Below, piece after piece: positions 16,728-25,108 of a stretch of DNA of 64,000 bases (position 1 is its first letter; every line of letters begins with the position of its first letter). The position numbers and the translations under genes are program-made. The notes beneath the pieces were generated by a model. It saw nothing but the letters and a program-made list of their open reading frames with translations, was not told the DNA's origin and made no database searches. This DNA is from Amycolatopsis roodepoortensis (GTDB lineage Bacteria; Actinomycetota; Actinomycetes; Mycobacteriales; Pseudonocardiaceae), in the NCBI RefSeq assembly GCF_014873915.1, contig NZ_JADBEJ010000005.1, positions 1,116,001 to 1,180,000 on the forward strand, in the 5' to 3' direction.

Positions 16728-18296
16728 TCAGGAAGCGCGCGGGGTCACGAACGTGTCGTTGATGACGTAGCCGTCGAGGCCGTAAGTCTCCCCGTACTCG
16801 ATGAGATCGCTGGTGCGGTTGAGGAAACCGCGCCCGTTGTTGTTCAGCGACGTGTTGCACAGCACGCTGAACCCGGTCTGCTCGCGGAACGCCTCGAGCA
16901 GGTCGGTGATGCCGGCGTTGCGCTCCCGCGTCACCGTCTGGGTGCGCGCGGTACCGTCGACATGCGTGATGGCCTTCAGCTCGTCGGAGGTGACGTGGTT
17001 GAAGTACAGCATGTACGGGTCTTCCACCGAGCCGACGAACCACTTGGGGGCGTCGGATTCCAGCGCGATCGGCGCGATCGGGCGGTAGTCCTCGCGGCGC
17101 TTGATCTTGTTGAGCCGCACGGTGGTGTCCACGGTGAACGGCGCGGCCAGGATCGACCGGTTTCCCAGCGCCCGCGGGCCCATCTCGTACCGGCCGCGCG
17201 CCCAGCCGATGATGTTGCCGTCCTTGAGGTACTTCGCGACCTCGCTCGCCACGAGCGGCCGCGTCTCGTACTTGGCGGGATCCGGGACGACGTCCTCGAC
17301 GAAGTTCTCCCCCGCGTAGACGTCCCATTCGATGGTCGCCTGCCCGGTGTAGAACCATTGCGCGTCGATGGCCGTGCCCAGCGCGGAACCACTGTCGTTG
17401 GGGCACGGCGGCACGAACACCGACGAGAACAGGCCGCTCTCCCGCCACAAGCGGTTCCAGTCGCAGTTCAGGCCGCAGCCACCGGAGATCAGCAGCGGCA
17501 GGCCTTCGGTCAGGTTCTTCTCGGCGTAGTCGTAGAACCGGTTGAAGATGGCCTGCGAGTGCTTCGCCGCCGCGTTGCGGTATTCCTGCGACCACACACC
17601 GGCGTTGTACAGATGGGACCAGGACATCTCCTCTTTGGACAGACCGAGGATGATGCCGTCGCGGTCGAGGATGAAGTCGATGGTCTTCTGCTCGTCCGGC
17701 GTGAGCGGGCCCGGCTCGGCGAACCCGGTCAGCGCCATCTGCTTGCCGGCGTCGTTGAACCGGAATTTCCCCTTGCCCAGCGGGAAACCCGGGTCGGCCA
17801 GCGCGAAGAGATACGCGTACTTCGCGCCCGGGTCGGTCAGGACGTGCTGCAGGTGCGTGGCCTCGCCGCGCTCGTCGATCCGGTAGAAGTCACCGATGTT
17901 CCCTTCCCACACCAGGGAGTAGTACGCCTGGCCGGGTGCCGCGGGGGCCATCCCGAGGGAGGTGTAGATATGCGAGCGCTCGTGGGTCGAGGAGAAGTAC
18001 CGCACGTCCTTGCCGAAGAACTTGCCCGCCTCGTCGGAGATCGCGCCTTCGCCGACACCGAAGTATCCGGTGCGGGACGGCGGTTCCACCGAGAACTCCC
18101 CCTTGACCCAGCCGCCGAGCGCGACCACGTCGGGCTGCTTGTCGAGCATGCCCGCCGCGCGCGCCATCAGCTCGCCGGTGATCCGGTCGTAGCGCGGGTA
18201 GTTGTCCTTTTCCGACTCCAGCGCGAACAGCAGCTTGCCGTCCTCGATCGCCACGATCCCGCCATCGTGACCCTCTTTCATCGACAGAATCAGCAT
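16728..18296 (-). CDS. NodU/CmcH-family O-carbamoyltransferase
   Basis: 522 aa. The family makes carbamoyl-AMP from carbamoyl phosphate and ATP in its C-terminal YrdC-like domain and transfers it to a hydroxyl in the N-terminal Kae1-like domain. Here MKEGHDGG opens the Kae1 fold, HERSHIYTSLG carries metal-ligand histidines, and GRYEMGPRALGNRSILA, REDYRPIAP and NTSLNNNGRGF mark the C-terminal part. Homologues decorate cephamycin, novobiocin and tobramycin. It is the first gene of the tailoring operon; the shared 11+11-bp motif lies about 60 bp upstream. The acceptor hydroxyl could come from the oxygenase at the end of the operon. Confidence 0.9.
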   Translation of the reverse strand: MLILSMKEGHDGGIVAIEDGKLLFALESEKDNYPRYDRITGELMARAAGMLDKQPDVVALGGWVKGEFSVEPPSRTGYFGVGEGAISDEAGKFFGKDVRYFSSTHERSHIYTSLGMAPAAPGQAYYSLVWEGNIGDFYRIDERGEATHLQHVLTDPGAKYAYLFALADPGFPLGKGKFRFNDAGKQMALTGFAEPGPLTPDEQKTIDFILDRDGIILGLSKEEMSWSHLYNAGVWSQEYRNAAAKHSQAIFNRFYDYAEKNLTEGLPLLISGGCGLNCDWNRLWRESGLFSSVFVPPCPNDSGSALGTAIDAQWFYTGQATIEWDVYAGENFVEDVVPDPAKYETRPLVASEVAKYLKDGNIIGWARGRYEMGPRALGNRSILAAPFTVDTTVRLNKIKRREDYRPIAPIALESDAPKWFVGSVEDPYMLYFNHVTSDELKAITHVDGTARTQTVTRERNAGITDLLEAFREQTGFSVLCNTSLNNNGRGFLNRTSDLIEYGETYGLDGYVINDTFVTPRAS

Positions 18297-18352
18297 TGTG
18301 TCACCGAATTTCGCTCGCCTTCATTCGTCGACTCATTCAAGCCGCGCGGCCC

Positions 18353-18388
18353 GTTGACCGGAAGCGCCGCGCGGGGAGAACAATCAAC
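18353..18388 (-). promoter_or_regulatory. Shared cluster motif, copy A (candidate operator/promoter of tailoring operon)
   Basis: GTTGACCGGAA, 14 bp, GAACAATCAAC on the plus strand. Both 11-mers recur exactly at 34585-34621 with a 15-bp spacer, again upstream of a leftward biosynthetic operon. The outer GTTGA and TCAAC form an inverted repeat, as expected for a dimeric regulator. It starts 57 bp upstream of the carbamoyltransferase ATG and overlaps the end of the regulator gene. Confidence 0.7.
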
Positions 18389-19835
18389 CTTCGGACGAGC
18401 CGCCCGGCAGGGTGCGCACCGCCTCGTGACGCAGCGATTCGAACGCGTTCTTGCGTGTCCTGCGGCCCGCCATCGGGACGGCGGCCGCCAGCGGCCCCGG
18501 TTCCCGTCGCCGTTCGGCGGCGAACGCGCTGACCAACCGGGAGACCGCGTACCGCCCGGCGACGTTGGCACGCTGGAGAAGTCCGGCGTCCACCACGGAT
18601 TCGAGGAGTTCGTCGGCGGTCTCGATCATGATGCCCATCGCGGCGGCGACGCCGATCGACGTCGTCCAGCCCGCGCCGCTCTGCCCGAAGTGCTGGACGG
18701 CTTCCCGTTCGGTGGGCGACAGATGCTCGTACGCGGCGGAGAACCGGTCTCGCACGTTGACGTCGCCGACACAGAGACTGTCCATGAGCCGTTCGCGATC
18801 GGCGAGCTGGCCCGCGGTGTAGGCGATCGCCCATTCCGGGCGCGCGGCGATCTTGCGGCCGACGATGTTGACCGCCAGCGGAAGATCCCCGCACAGTTCG
18901 GCGATCGTGTCGGTGGCGTCGTGTTCCGCCCGCACCCGGCCCGGCCCGGCGATCCGGCCGATCAAGGCCAGTGATTCCTTGCGGGAGAACGTATCGAGCT
19001 CGATGCGGTTCGTGTCCTCCAAACCGAGCAGCCGGGCGCGGCTGGTGACCACGACCTGGCTGTGCGGGGCCTGGCCGAGCAGCGGCCGCACCTGCCCCTC
19101 GTCCCGGACGCCCGTCAGGAGCACGAACAACCTGCGTTCCGCCAGCAGGGACCGGTACAGCCCGATCCGCTGCATCGGATCGTCGGGCACGAGATGCGCC
19201 GGCACACCGAGCGCGCGCAGGAAGCCGCGCACGATCCCATTGGCCGACCGGCCGCCGGAGCCGCTGTCCCCCAGGTCGGCGTAGAGCTGCCCGTCCGGGA
19301 AGTCCGCCGCCACCTCTTCCGCCAGCCGCAGGGCGAAAGCCGTCTTTCCCACCCCGATCGCGCCGCTGACGAGCAACGGCACCTTGACCGGCCCGCTCGC
19401 GCCGATCATCTCGGCGGCGTCGGCCAGATCCCTTTCCCTGCCGACGAAAGTCCTCGACGCCATCGGCAGTTGCGCCGGACGGGCGAGGCGGATGACGCCG
19501 GATGCCGTCGTGTGCGCGCCGTCCGGTGGAGTGTCGGCCGCGCGGTCTTCCCGTGTCTCGGCGCCGGTCCCCGGCTGTCCGGCGACACTGCGCCAGCGCC
19601 GTTCCCACACCGCACGGTCCCCACCGCACGCGGAGACGAACGCCAACGTCACGGCGAGCGTCGGCAAGCGATGGCCGCTCGCCGCGCTGGACAGCACGGA
19701 AGGTGCGAACAGTGCGGTCCTGGCGAGTTCCCGGTAACTCGGGTTTCCCGCCCGGTTCCTCAAAACGCGCAGATCGTGAGCGAATGCGGCGATCGGACCA
19801 GTGGAGCCGTCCAACGGTCGCTCGGGTCTGCCCAT
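18384..19835 (-). CDS. NB-ARC/AfsR-like transcriptional regulator with degenerate Walker B
   Basis: 483 aa. The N-terminal 70 residues resemble an HTH (ELARTALFAPSVLSSAASG). An NB-ARC ATPase follows: Walker A GAIGVGKTAFA, sensor-like VVVTSRARLLG, and GLPL as GDLPLAVNIVG. The Walker B region reads RLFVLLTGVRD where relatives have LLVLDNA, so the catalytic Asp seems lost. A winged-helix-like region follows. No SARP DNA-binding domain is seen, nor TPR repeats. ATG at 19835 has GGAGG upstream; longer frames are rejected. It sits at the head of the tailoring operon and ends inside the shared motif, so it is the best candidate pathway regulator; this is inference. Confidence 0.78.
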   Translation of the reverse strand: MGRPERPLDGSTGPIAAFAHDLRVLRNRAGNPSYRELARTALFAPSVLSSAASGHRLPTLAVTLAFVSACGGDRAVWERRWRSVAGQPGTGAETREDRAADTPPDGAHTTASGVIRLARPAQLPMASRTFVGRERDLADAAEMIGASGPVKVPLLVSGAIGVGKTAFALRLAEEVAADFPDGQLYADLGDSGSGGRSANGIVRGFLRALGVPAHLVPDDPMQRIGLYRSLLAERRLFVLLTGVRDEGQVRPLLGQAPHSQVVVTSRARLLGLEDTNRIELDTFSRKESLALIGRIAGPGRVRAEHDATDTIAELCGDLPLAVNIVGRKIAARPEWAIAYTAGQLADRERLMDSLCVGDVNVRDRFSAAYEHLSPTEREAVQHFGQSGAGWTTSIGVAAAMGIMIETADELLESVVDAGLLQRANVAGRYAVSRLVSAFAAERRREPGPLAAAVPMAGRRTRKNAFESLRHEAVRTLPGGSSEG

Positions 19836-20070
19836 GCCCTCTCCCTCCCCTGGATGGGGTAACGCAATCGCGCTGCGTGACCGCCATCCTTGTGACCTTC
19901 CTGACCACAACCCTAAAGGACCAATGAAGGATGCAGCAGATACAAATAGGTGACTCAATGTACAAAGTCCAATAGTTGGACGCGGAAATTCACCCCCTTG
20001 GTGGCACCGGATAGGGTTCGCTCATGTCTGCCCCCTGCCCCCGCTCGCCGAACTCCGCCGGGCCGCCGAA
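19836..20070. other. Intergenic region between divergent regulator and unknown gene
   Basis: This stretch is clearly more AT-rich than its surroundings and lies between divergent genes, so it should carry promoters for both. A weak inverted repeat TTGTG, 11 nt, CACAA is at 19890-19910. No copy of the cluster motif and no stress-type promoter is seen. The reading frame of the next gene remains open and looks coding from about 20035. Confidence 0.4.
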
Positions 20071-20712
20071 GTGTTCAACGGCTTCGTGAATGTGGACGCT
20101 TCTTGGCTTCGGCTGCTCGAAGAAACGCACTCCGCGATCGACCTGTCACAGCCCGCGCATCGCACAATTCTTCTTCGCTGGCTGAACTCGTGGGGATGCC
20201 GTATCCGGTACCCGCGGGACGGCGAACCCGCTCCCTTCGACGACGGCGTCCGGGCCTGGTGGGAGACCTGGGGGACCACGCTCCCGTCGGCCGACCTGGC
20301 CGGCTTGACCGACACGGAGATCGACACCGCCGCGAAGGCCTATGCGGACCTCTCGAGTGTCGTCGTCTCGACGGGACGGACCAGGCGTACGCTGGGCCCG
20401 ACCGCCGCGGCCAAGGCGCTGTATGCGTTGCGGCCCAACACGATCATGCCGTGGGACGCCGCCATCGCGGCCGCCCTCCACGGCGCCCGTGACGGCGCCG
20501 CGTTCGGCGCGCACCTGCGCCTCGGCCGCGCGTGGGCCGCCGCGGTGATCGCCGAGGCGGGGGACGACGGAGCGGAAATCCCCGCACTGGTGGGCAGGCC
20601 CGTGTCGCTGGCGAAGATCCTCGACGAATACCTTTACGTCGCCTTCACCATGGGCGCCACGGGTGACTGGGGAACAGACAGCGGAGAATGGTGGAAAAAT
20701 GGTAACCGGTGA
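20071..20712 (+). CDS. Hypothetical protein of unknown function
   Basis: 213 aa, not recognised with confidence. Soluble, no signal peptide. The central segment TLGPTAAAKALYALRPN followed by TIMPWDAAIAAAL looks conserved-domain-like, and Trp-rich stretches (RAWWETWG, WGTDSGEWWKNG) stand out. The start is uncertain: the GTG at 20071 is the first standard start, but the codons just upstream (LAELRRAAE) read as a good helix, so a CTG start near 20035 is possible. The end overlaps the next gene by 14 bp. It lies between the two halves of the cluster on the opposite strand, so membership is unclear. Confidence 0.55.
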   Translation: MFNGFVNVDASWLRLLEETHSAIDLSQPAHRTILLRWLNSWGCRIRYPRDGEPAPFDDGVRAWWETWGTTLPSADLAGLTDTEIDTAAKAYADLSSVVVSTGRTRRTLGPTAAAKALYALRPNTIMPWDAAIAAALHGARDGAAFGAHLRLGRAWAAAVIAEAGDDGAEIPALVGRPVSLAKILDEYLYVAFTMGATGDWGTDSGEWWKNGNR

Positions 20713-21049
20713 TGACGTCAGACGGATCGTTTCGGACCTGCCTCGTGCCTATGAGGCACTGGTCCGTGACCGGGCGAAGTTCCGCGTGGGGCGAATCGTC
20801 TTTCTTTCGCTCTCACCGGACGAAACCGTGATGGGATTCGGCTATCCCAAAGAGGAGCGGGAAGCGCTCGTGGCGGGCGAGCCGGAGAAGTTCATGATGC
20901 CGATTCCGTCGGATATGCGCTATCAGTGGGTCCGCGTCCGGCTGTCCGCGATCGATTACGAAGAGTTACGAGAGCTGATCGTCGACTCGTGGCGAATGTG
21001 CGTTCCGAAGAAGGTCTGGGCGGAATACCTGGAAAAGAACCCGAGCTGA
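20699..21049 (+). CDS. MmcQ/YjbR-family protein
   Basis: 116 aa, the usual size of MmcQ/YjbR proteins, which have a CyaY-like DNA-binding-type fold and no settled function. It shows the family pattern of an N-terminal helix (DDVRRIVSDLPRAYEALV), a strand reading VFLSLSPDETVMGFGYPK and the closing ELIVDSWRMCVPKKVWAEY. The ATG at 20699 lies inside the end of the preceding gene in another frame, so the two are coupled. Downstream is a strong palindrome that should end transcription. A role in the biosynthetic cluster is not indicated. Confidence 0.75.
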   Translation: MVTGDDVRRIVSDLPRAYEALVRDRAKFRVGRIVFLSLSPDETVMGFGYPKEEREALVAGEPEKFMMPIPSDMRYQWVRVRLSAIDYEELRELIVDSWRMCVPKKVWAEYLEKNPS

Positions 21050-21174
21050 ACTACTCCTTTCGGCGTGCGCCGTTCAGCCCCCTCGCTTGCCCTTTTCGGT
21101 CGCGTGAATTCGCCTTTCGGGCGACCGACGCGGGTAAGAATCCCGTGCCGCCCGGGTCGATGTCCGCACCCCAA

Positions 21175-21231
21175 CGCGCGTGAAGGCCCCCTTCCCTCGG
21201 CTGAGCCGAGGGAAGGGGGCCTTCACGCGCG
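21175..21231. terminator. 57-bp perfect palindrome, bidirectional terminator
   Basis: Two perfect 28-bp arms around a single central G (21203), with the CTTCC-type GAAGGCCCCCTTC core. It lies between convergent genes (MmcQ-like ending at 21049, cluster operon ending at 21239). A similar hairpin with the same core lies at 44874 in the same kind of position. Confidence 0.75.
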
Positions 21232-21238
21232 AAACGAC

Positions 21239-21568
21239 CTACTCCGCCACCTCTTCGATGGCCGAGGTTCCGCGGGAGCCGGGATTCCCGTATCGCTCCC
21301 ACACCTCGTTCAGCCGGATCCGCCCGTCCGGCAGGAACTCCGGCGTGTTCGTGCTGTGGCCCGCGATCACCTGCCCGCTGGCCAGCACCATCGTGTAGGC
21401 CATGTCGATCGTGCCGTCCTCGCCGCACTTGCCGGTCAGCGAGCCGAGCCGCACCCCGCCGCCGCTCAGCTCGGCCCACACCAGGTCGTCCTTCTGCCGG
21501 TACAGGGTCACCGGCGCGTTCGGATCCGTGCTGACCTTGCGGAACCGTTTCCCGTCGTAGTTGATCAT
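21239..21568 (-). CDS. Small beta-rich protein (often mis-annotated 'n-acetylglutamate synthase')
   Basis: 109 aa. The pattern MINYDGKRFRKVS at the start, then AELSGGG, GSLTGKCGEDGTIDMAY, LPDGRIRLNEVWERY and GTSAIEEV at the end matches a family of about 110 residues, labelled n-acetylglutamate synthase in Bacteroidetes genomes without biochemical support. No acetyltransferase fold is apparent. It is the last gene of the large leftward operon, with its ATG overlapping the FMN protein stop (ATGA), so it is likely a cluster member; a binding or allene-oxide-cyclase-like barrel role is conceivable but unproven. Confidence 0.65.
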   Translation of the reverse strand: MINYDGKRFRKVSTDPNAPVTLYRQKDDLVWAELSGGGVRLGSLTGKCGEDGTIDMAYTMVLASGQVIAGHSTNTPEFLPDGRIRLNEVWERYGNPGSRGTSAIEEVAE

Positions 21569-22809
21569 CCGTCCTGCTCCGTTCGATCAGGGAACCAGAG
21601 GTCGTCCGAGGTCAGCTCCGCGAGGTCGTACTTCCCGAGCGCGCTGGCGAGCAGCCTCAGTTCGAGTTCGAGACAGCGCACCAGCCGCACGAGCCCTTCG
21701 TCCGCGTCCTCGTCGACAGCGAGCAGCGCCGCGCGGCCGAGGCCGACCGCGGAAGCGCCCATCGCCAGGCACTTCAGCGCACGGGCCCCCTCCCAGATCC
21801 GCCCCGACACCAGCAGCGACGCGTCATGCTTGCCGACCCGGCGCAGGCATTCCACCAGCGGCAACCCCACCTGGTCGAGGAACACCGACGGCGCCCAGCC
21901 GGTGCCGCCCTCGGCACCGTCCACGGTGACGGCGTCCGCTCCCGCCGCCCACGCGACCCGCGCCGCCTCGCCGACGTCGCGGCCGGGGTGCAGTTTCACC
22001 CAGGCGCGGGCCCGCGGGTAGTTGTTGCGCATCAGGTGGATCTGCTGGCGCAGGATCTCGCCGGTGAAGGTGCCGGGGCTGCTGGACCGCAGCACCATGG
22101 CCTGATCCCTGCCGAAGGCTTCGTCCACTGTGTACTGTTCGGCGATCTCGCCGGCGGCCGTGCGCGAGAGCACGGTCATCCCGCCGAGCCCCGGCTTCGC
22201 GCCCTGCCCCACCTTGAGCTCGAACGCCAGCCGCCCGGTCTCCAGCAGTTTCGTCGCAGACGGGTCGCTGTAGACGAGGTTCCACACCTCCGCGTCGGCG
22301 TCTTCGGTGCTCTGCTGCACGACGACACCGCCCAGCCCGTCCGGCACGGCGCCGGCGTACGCACGGATCCGGCCGAGCAGGCCGTCTTCCGCGCTTTCGC
22401 CCATCCGGCCGTACCCGTGCATCGGCACGACGTTCTCGCCGATCACCATCGGCATGCCGAGCCTGCCCGCCTGCTCGCTCGCGGCGATCCCGAGCCCGCT
22501 GCCCGCCACCTGCGTAGACCCGAACGCGCACAGGAACACCGGCGACGGCGCGGTGAACCCGCCGAGCACGGTCGACAGCCCGACGTCGCCGTACACCGGT
22601 TCACGCGCGAGGTCGAACATCTTTTCCAGACGCCGCGGGACGAACACCGGCGGCACGATCCGCGCGCGGTCGAGTTCGTCCGGTGGGGTGCCGGCGTCCG
22701 CACCGAACAGCGACCGGCCGTACCCCGCGACGTCGGGGAAGATCGCCGCGCTGCCTTCCCGTGCCCTGGCCCGGATCGCGTCCTCCGGGAGCTGCCGCGC
22801 GGTGATCAC
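21565..22809 (-). CDS. Glutamate-synthase-like FMN-domain protein (stand-alone GltB central domain)
   Basis: 414 aa covering only the FMN-binding TIM-barrel region of glutamate synthase: FELKVGQGAKPGLGGM, VDGAEGGTGWAPSVF and an LLVSGRIWEGARALKCLAMGA phosphate-binding end. There is no glutaminase domain. Stand-alone members act with partner subunits as amino-transferring or FMN-dependent dehydrogenases. Next to an AsnRS-like amide synthetase and glutamate mutase it may supply or transfer nitrogen on an acidic amino acid; this is inference. The GTG start at 22809 overlaps the upstream stop (GTGA). The iron-sulfur Cys cluster of true GltB was not identified. Confidence 0.78.
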   Translation of the reverse strand: MITARQLPEDAIRARAREGSAAIFPDVAGYGRSLFGADAGTPPDELDRARIVPPVFVPRRLEKMFDLAREPVYGDVGLSTVLGGFTAPSPVFLCAFGSTQVAGSGLGIAASEQAGRLGMPMVIGENVVPMHGYGRMGESAEDGLLGRIRAYAGAVPDGLGGVVVQQSTEDADAEVWNLVYSDPSATKLLETGRLAFELKVGQGAKPGLGGMTVLSRTAAGEIAEQYTVDEAFGRDQAMVLRSSSPGTFTGEILRQQIHLMRNNYPRARAWVKLHPGRDVGEAARVAWAAGADAVTVDGAEGGTGWAPSVFLDQVGLPLVECLRRVGKHDASLLVSGRIWEGARALKCLAMGASAVGLGRAALLAVDEDADEGLVRLVRCLELELRLLASALGKYDLAELTSDDLWFPDRTEQDG

Positions 22810-23801
22810 GGCGTCGCGATCCCGGGCAGTTTCGGGTACGCGTTCGCCTGCCAGATCGCGTCCAGCCCGGCGATGTACCGCGTCACCCGCTCCAGTCCCA
22901 TCCCGAAACCCGCGCTCGGCGGCAGGCCCTCGCGCGCGAGGTCGAGGTACCAGGCGTACTTCGCCGGGTTCTCCCCCGTCTCCCGCATCCGCTCGATCAG
23001 CCGCCGGTACTCGTGCGTGCGCTCACCGCCACTGCACAGTTCCCCGAACCCGTCCGACGCGATGAGGTCGAAGTTCCGCAGCACCCCCGGTTCGGTGCTG
23101 GACTCGCCGTCGGTGAACCCGCGCGAGCCCTTGGGGTAGTCGACGATGAAGAAGGGCCGGTTCGTCTGCTCCGAGATGATCCGCTCGCCCTGCCAGTCGA
23201 TCTCCGCGTCGGCGCTCTGCCCGTGCCGAAGACCTTGTAGCCGTGACACCGCCTCGCGATGCGTCATCCGCTCGAAGTCTTCCTCCAGCAGTGCCGTGAA
23301 CGCCGCCTGGTCCCGGCCGAGCGTGGCGAGGTCCACTTTGGACTCTCGCAGGGTGTGGGCGACCACGTGCCGTAACAGCCCCTGCGCGATGTCGAGGACC
23401 TCCTCGCGGCTCGCCCGCGCCACCTCGACGTCGATCTGCGTGAACTCGACCAGATGCCGCCCGGTGGTCGAGGTCTCCAGCGGCTCCAGCCGCACGTTCG
23501 GCGCGACGTAGAAGATCTTGTCGAACGCGAGCAGCGACGCCTGTTTGTACAGGATGACGCTGGTCATCATCTTGTACTTGTGCCCGTAGTAGTCGACATC
23601 GACCTGCTTCGCCCCGCGGCACCCCGGGTCGGTGACCGGCCCGATCAGCGGCGGTTGCAGTTCCACGAACCCGTTCATGCCGAGGTATTCGCGGGTGCCG
23701 GCGGTGATGCTGTTCTGGATGCGCAACGCCGCCTGCGTCACCGGTGACGTCAGATGCTCGCGGGTGCCCGGCGGCAGCGCCGCGTCCGATGGTCCGGTCA
23801 T
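22806..23801 (-). CDS. AsnRS-like class II synthetase without anticodon domain (asparagine synthetase-like)
   Basis: 331 aa. It holds only the class II catalytic core of the aspartyl/asparaginyl-tRNA synthetase group: motif 2-like region VRLEPLETSTTGRHLVEFTQ and motif 3 FGMGLERVTRYI. The N-terminal OB-fold that binds the anticodon is missing, as in archaeal asparagine synthetases related to AsnRS, which convert aspartate to asparagine. Together with glutamate mutase upstream it could amidate 3-methylaspartate. Whether ammonia or a hydrazine is the acceptor is open. ATG at 23801 overlaps the mutase stop (ATGA). Housekeeping AsnRS is ruled out by length and context. Confidence 0.82.
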   Translation of the reverse strand: MTGPSDAALPPGTREHLTSPVTQAALRIQNSITAGTREYLGMNGFVELQPPLIGPVTDPGCRGAKQVDVDYYGHKYKMMTSVILYKQASLLAFDKIFYVAPNVRLEPLETSTTGRHLVEFTQIDVEVARASREEVLDIAQGLLRHVVAHTLRESKVDLATLGRDQAAFTALLEEDFERMTHREAVSRLQGLRHGQSADAEIDWQGERIISEQTNRPFFIVDYPKGSRGFTDGESSTEPGVLRNFDLIASDGFGELCSGGERTHEYRRLIERMRETGENPAKYAWYLDLAREGLPPSAGFGMGLERVTRYIAGLDAIWQANAYPKLPGIATP

Positions 23802-25108
23802 GTCCTACTCCCCTGTGTCAGTCGGTTCACGGTCTCGATTCCCGGCAGCCCGTACTTCTCGTCGAACGACCGCTCGACGTAGCGGAGCGCGTCCAGCAGA
23901 TCGCCCGAGGTCATCCGCCGTTCCGCGGGCAGGTCGACGAGGTCGCCCAGCGGCATCGCGCCGATCCGCTGCCACTCCAGCCGTCCACCGGCGTCCAGCC
24001 GTCCGCGCGCGCGGCCCGCGTTGTCCGGGTGCAGGCAGAACGGGACGTCCAGCTGCCCCCGCGCGAACGCGGTGACCAGCGCCCTGCCGAGATCGGTGTC
24101 GAGCGAAAGAACGTTGTCCACCAACGCCTTCGCCTGCGCGTGGATCCCGGTGTCGCCGAGCCTGCCGATCCGGGACACCCCCCGCGCGGCCGCGGCGGCG
24201 TGTTCCAGCGCGGTCACGTTCTCCGCCACGGTCGGCAGCCGGTGCGCTTCGGCGGTGGTCTTGACGATCAGCCTGCTCGCCCCGGTGCGGGCGGCCAGCC
24301 GCGCGGACTCCGCGATCAGCTCCAGCGCGCCGCCCGGTGTCCTCGGGTGGACGCCCATGTAGCCGTAGATCACCACATGCGTCCGCGCGTGCGGCACGTA
24401 TTCCCTGATCAGCGCGTGCAGCGCGGCCACGGCCTCCTCGTCCTGCCCGGCATGGGTCTGCTGCGCGTAGCTGAAGGACAGGCAGCGGATCCCGTGTCGC
24501 CAGAAGAACATCCCTTCCAGCACGCTCAGCGCGACCAGCAGCGCCGGCGGGCACAGCTGGCCCATCATGCAGCCGCCGAAGGTCTCCAGATGCGGTTCCA
24601 GCTCGGGTCCGCGGGCCTCGGCCAGCGTTTCGCACGAACGCCGCCAGTTGTCGACGGCCGCCGACAGCGGCATCCGGCTGTACGGCAGGCAGTACGACAC
24701 CGGGCCGCCCTCGGTCGCGTGCAGCCCGAAGTCCAGCAGCGCCCGGACGATCCGGCGGGGATCCGCCGAACCGTGCCGGACCTGCACCGGGAAATCCCCG
24801 GTCAGCACGCCGTCGAGCAACGCCGCCGTCGTCGCGGGATCGTGGTCGACGAGCGGGTACCCGTTGAGATCGGCACCGGCAGCCAGCGCCGCGCGAGCCG
24901 CCTCGTGGTCGCCGACCCTGGTGTAGCTGTCGATCGTGATCGTGCCGACCGTCGCGGCCCGCGCCGCCCTGGTCGCCAGCAGTCCGCGGGTCATCCGGCC
25001 CGGATCGGCGAACCCCATCCGGGGCTGCACGACCAGCTCTCCCCTGGCGTGATGGCGCGCGACCACCTCGCCGAACGAATGTCCCCGCCGTGGGGTGAGC
25101 ACGCTCAT
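23798..25108 (-). CDS. glmE: Glutamate mutase (methylaspartate mutase) E subunit
   Basis: 436 aa catalytic barrel of the B12-dependent mutase that interconverts L-glutamate and L-threo-3-methylaspartate. Substrate-binding segments are conserved: VQVRHGSADPRR, ATEGGPVSYCLPYSR, and later GTITIDSYTRVGD-type loops near the N-terminus. The size is a little below the clostridial chain (about 480). The ATG at 25108 overlaps the S subunit stop (ATGA), as expected for a stoichiometric pair; the open frame to 25390 is shadow. In antibiotic clusters such as friulimicin, these two genes supply 3-methylaspartate, the likely role here. Confidence 0.9.
   Translation of the reverse strand: MSVLTPRRGHSFGEVVARHHARGELVVQPRMGFADPGRMTRGLLATRAARAATVGTITIDSYTRVGDHEAARAALAAGADLNGYPLVDHDPATTAALLDGVLTGDFPVQVRHGSADPRRIVRALLDFGLHATEGGPVSYCLPYSRMPLSAAVDNWRRSCETLAEARGPELEPHLETFGGCMMGQLCPPALLVALSVLEGMFFWRHGIRCLSFSYAQQTHAGQDEEAVAALHALIREYVPHARTHVVIYGYMGVHPRTPGGALELIAESARLAARTGASRLIVKTTAEAHRLPTVAENVTALEHAAAAARGVSRIGRLGDTGIHAQAKALVDNVLSLDTDLGRALVTAFARGQLDVPFCLHPDNAGRARGRLDAGGRLEWQRIGAMPLGDLVDLPAERRMTSGDLLDALRYVERSFDEKYGLPGIETVNRLTQGSRT

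Noticed and set aside
19890..19910. TTGTG/CACAA inverted repeat as regulator operator
   Set aside because: Only 5-bp arms in an AT-rich stretch and no second copy; too weak to claim.
21239..21568. N-acetylglutamate synthase for arginine synthesis
   Set aside because: The database-style label has no support in fold or motifs; no GNAT or amino-acid kinase domain is visible.
22806..23801. Asparaginyl-tRNA synthetase (asnS)
   Set aside because: Only 331 aa and lacks the N-terminal anticodon-binding OB fold.
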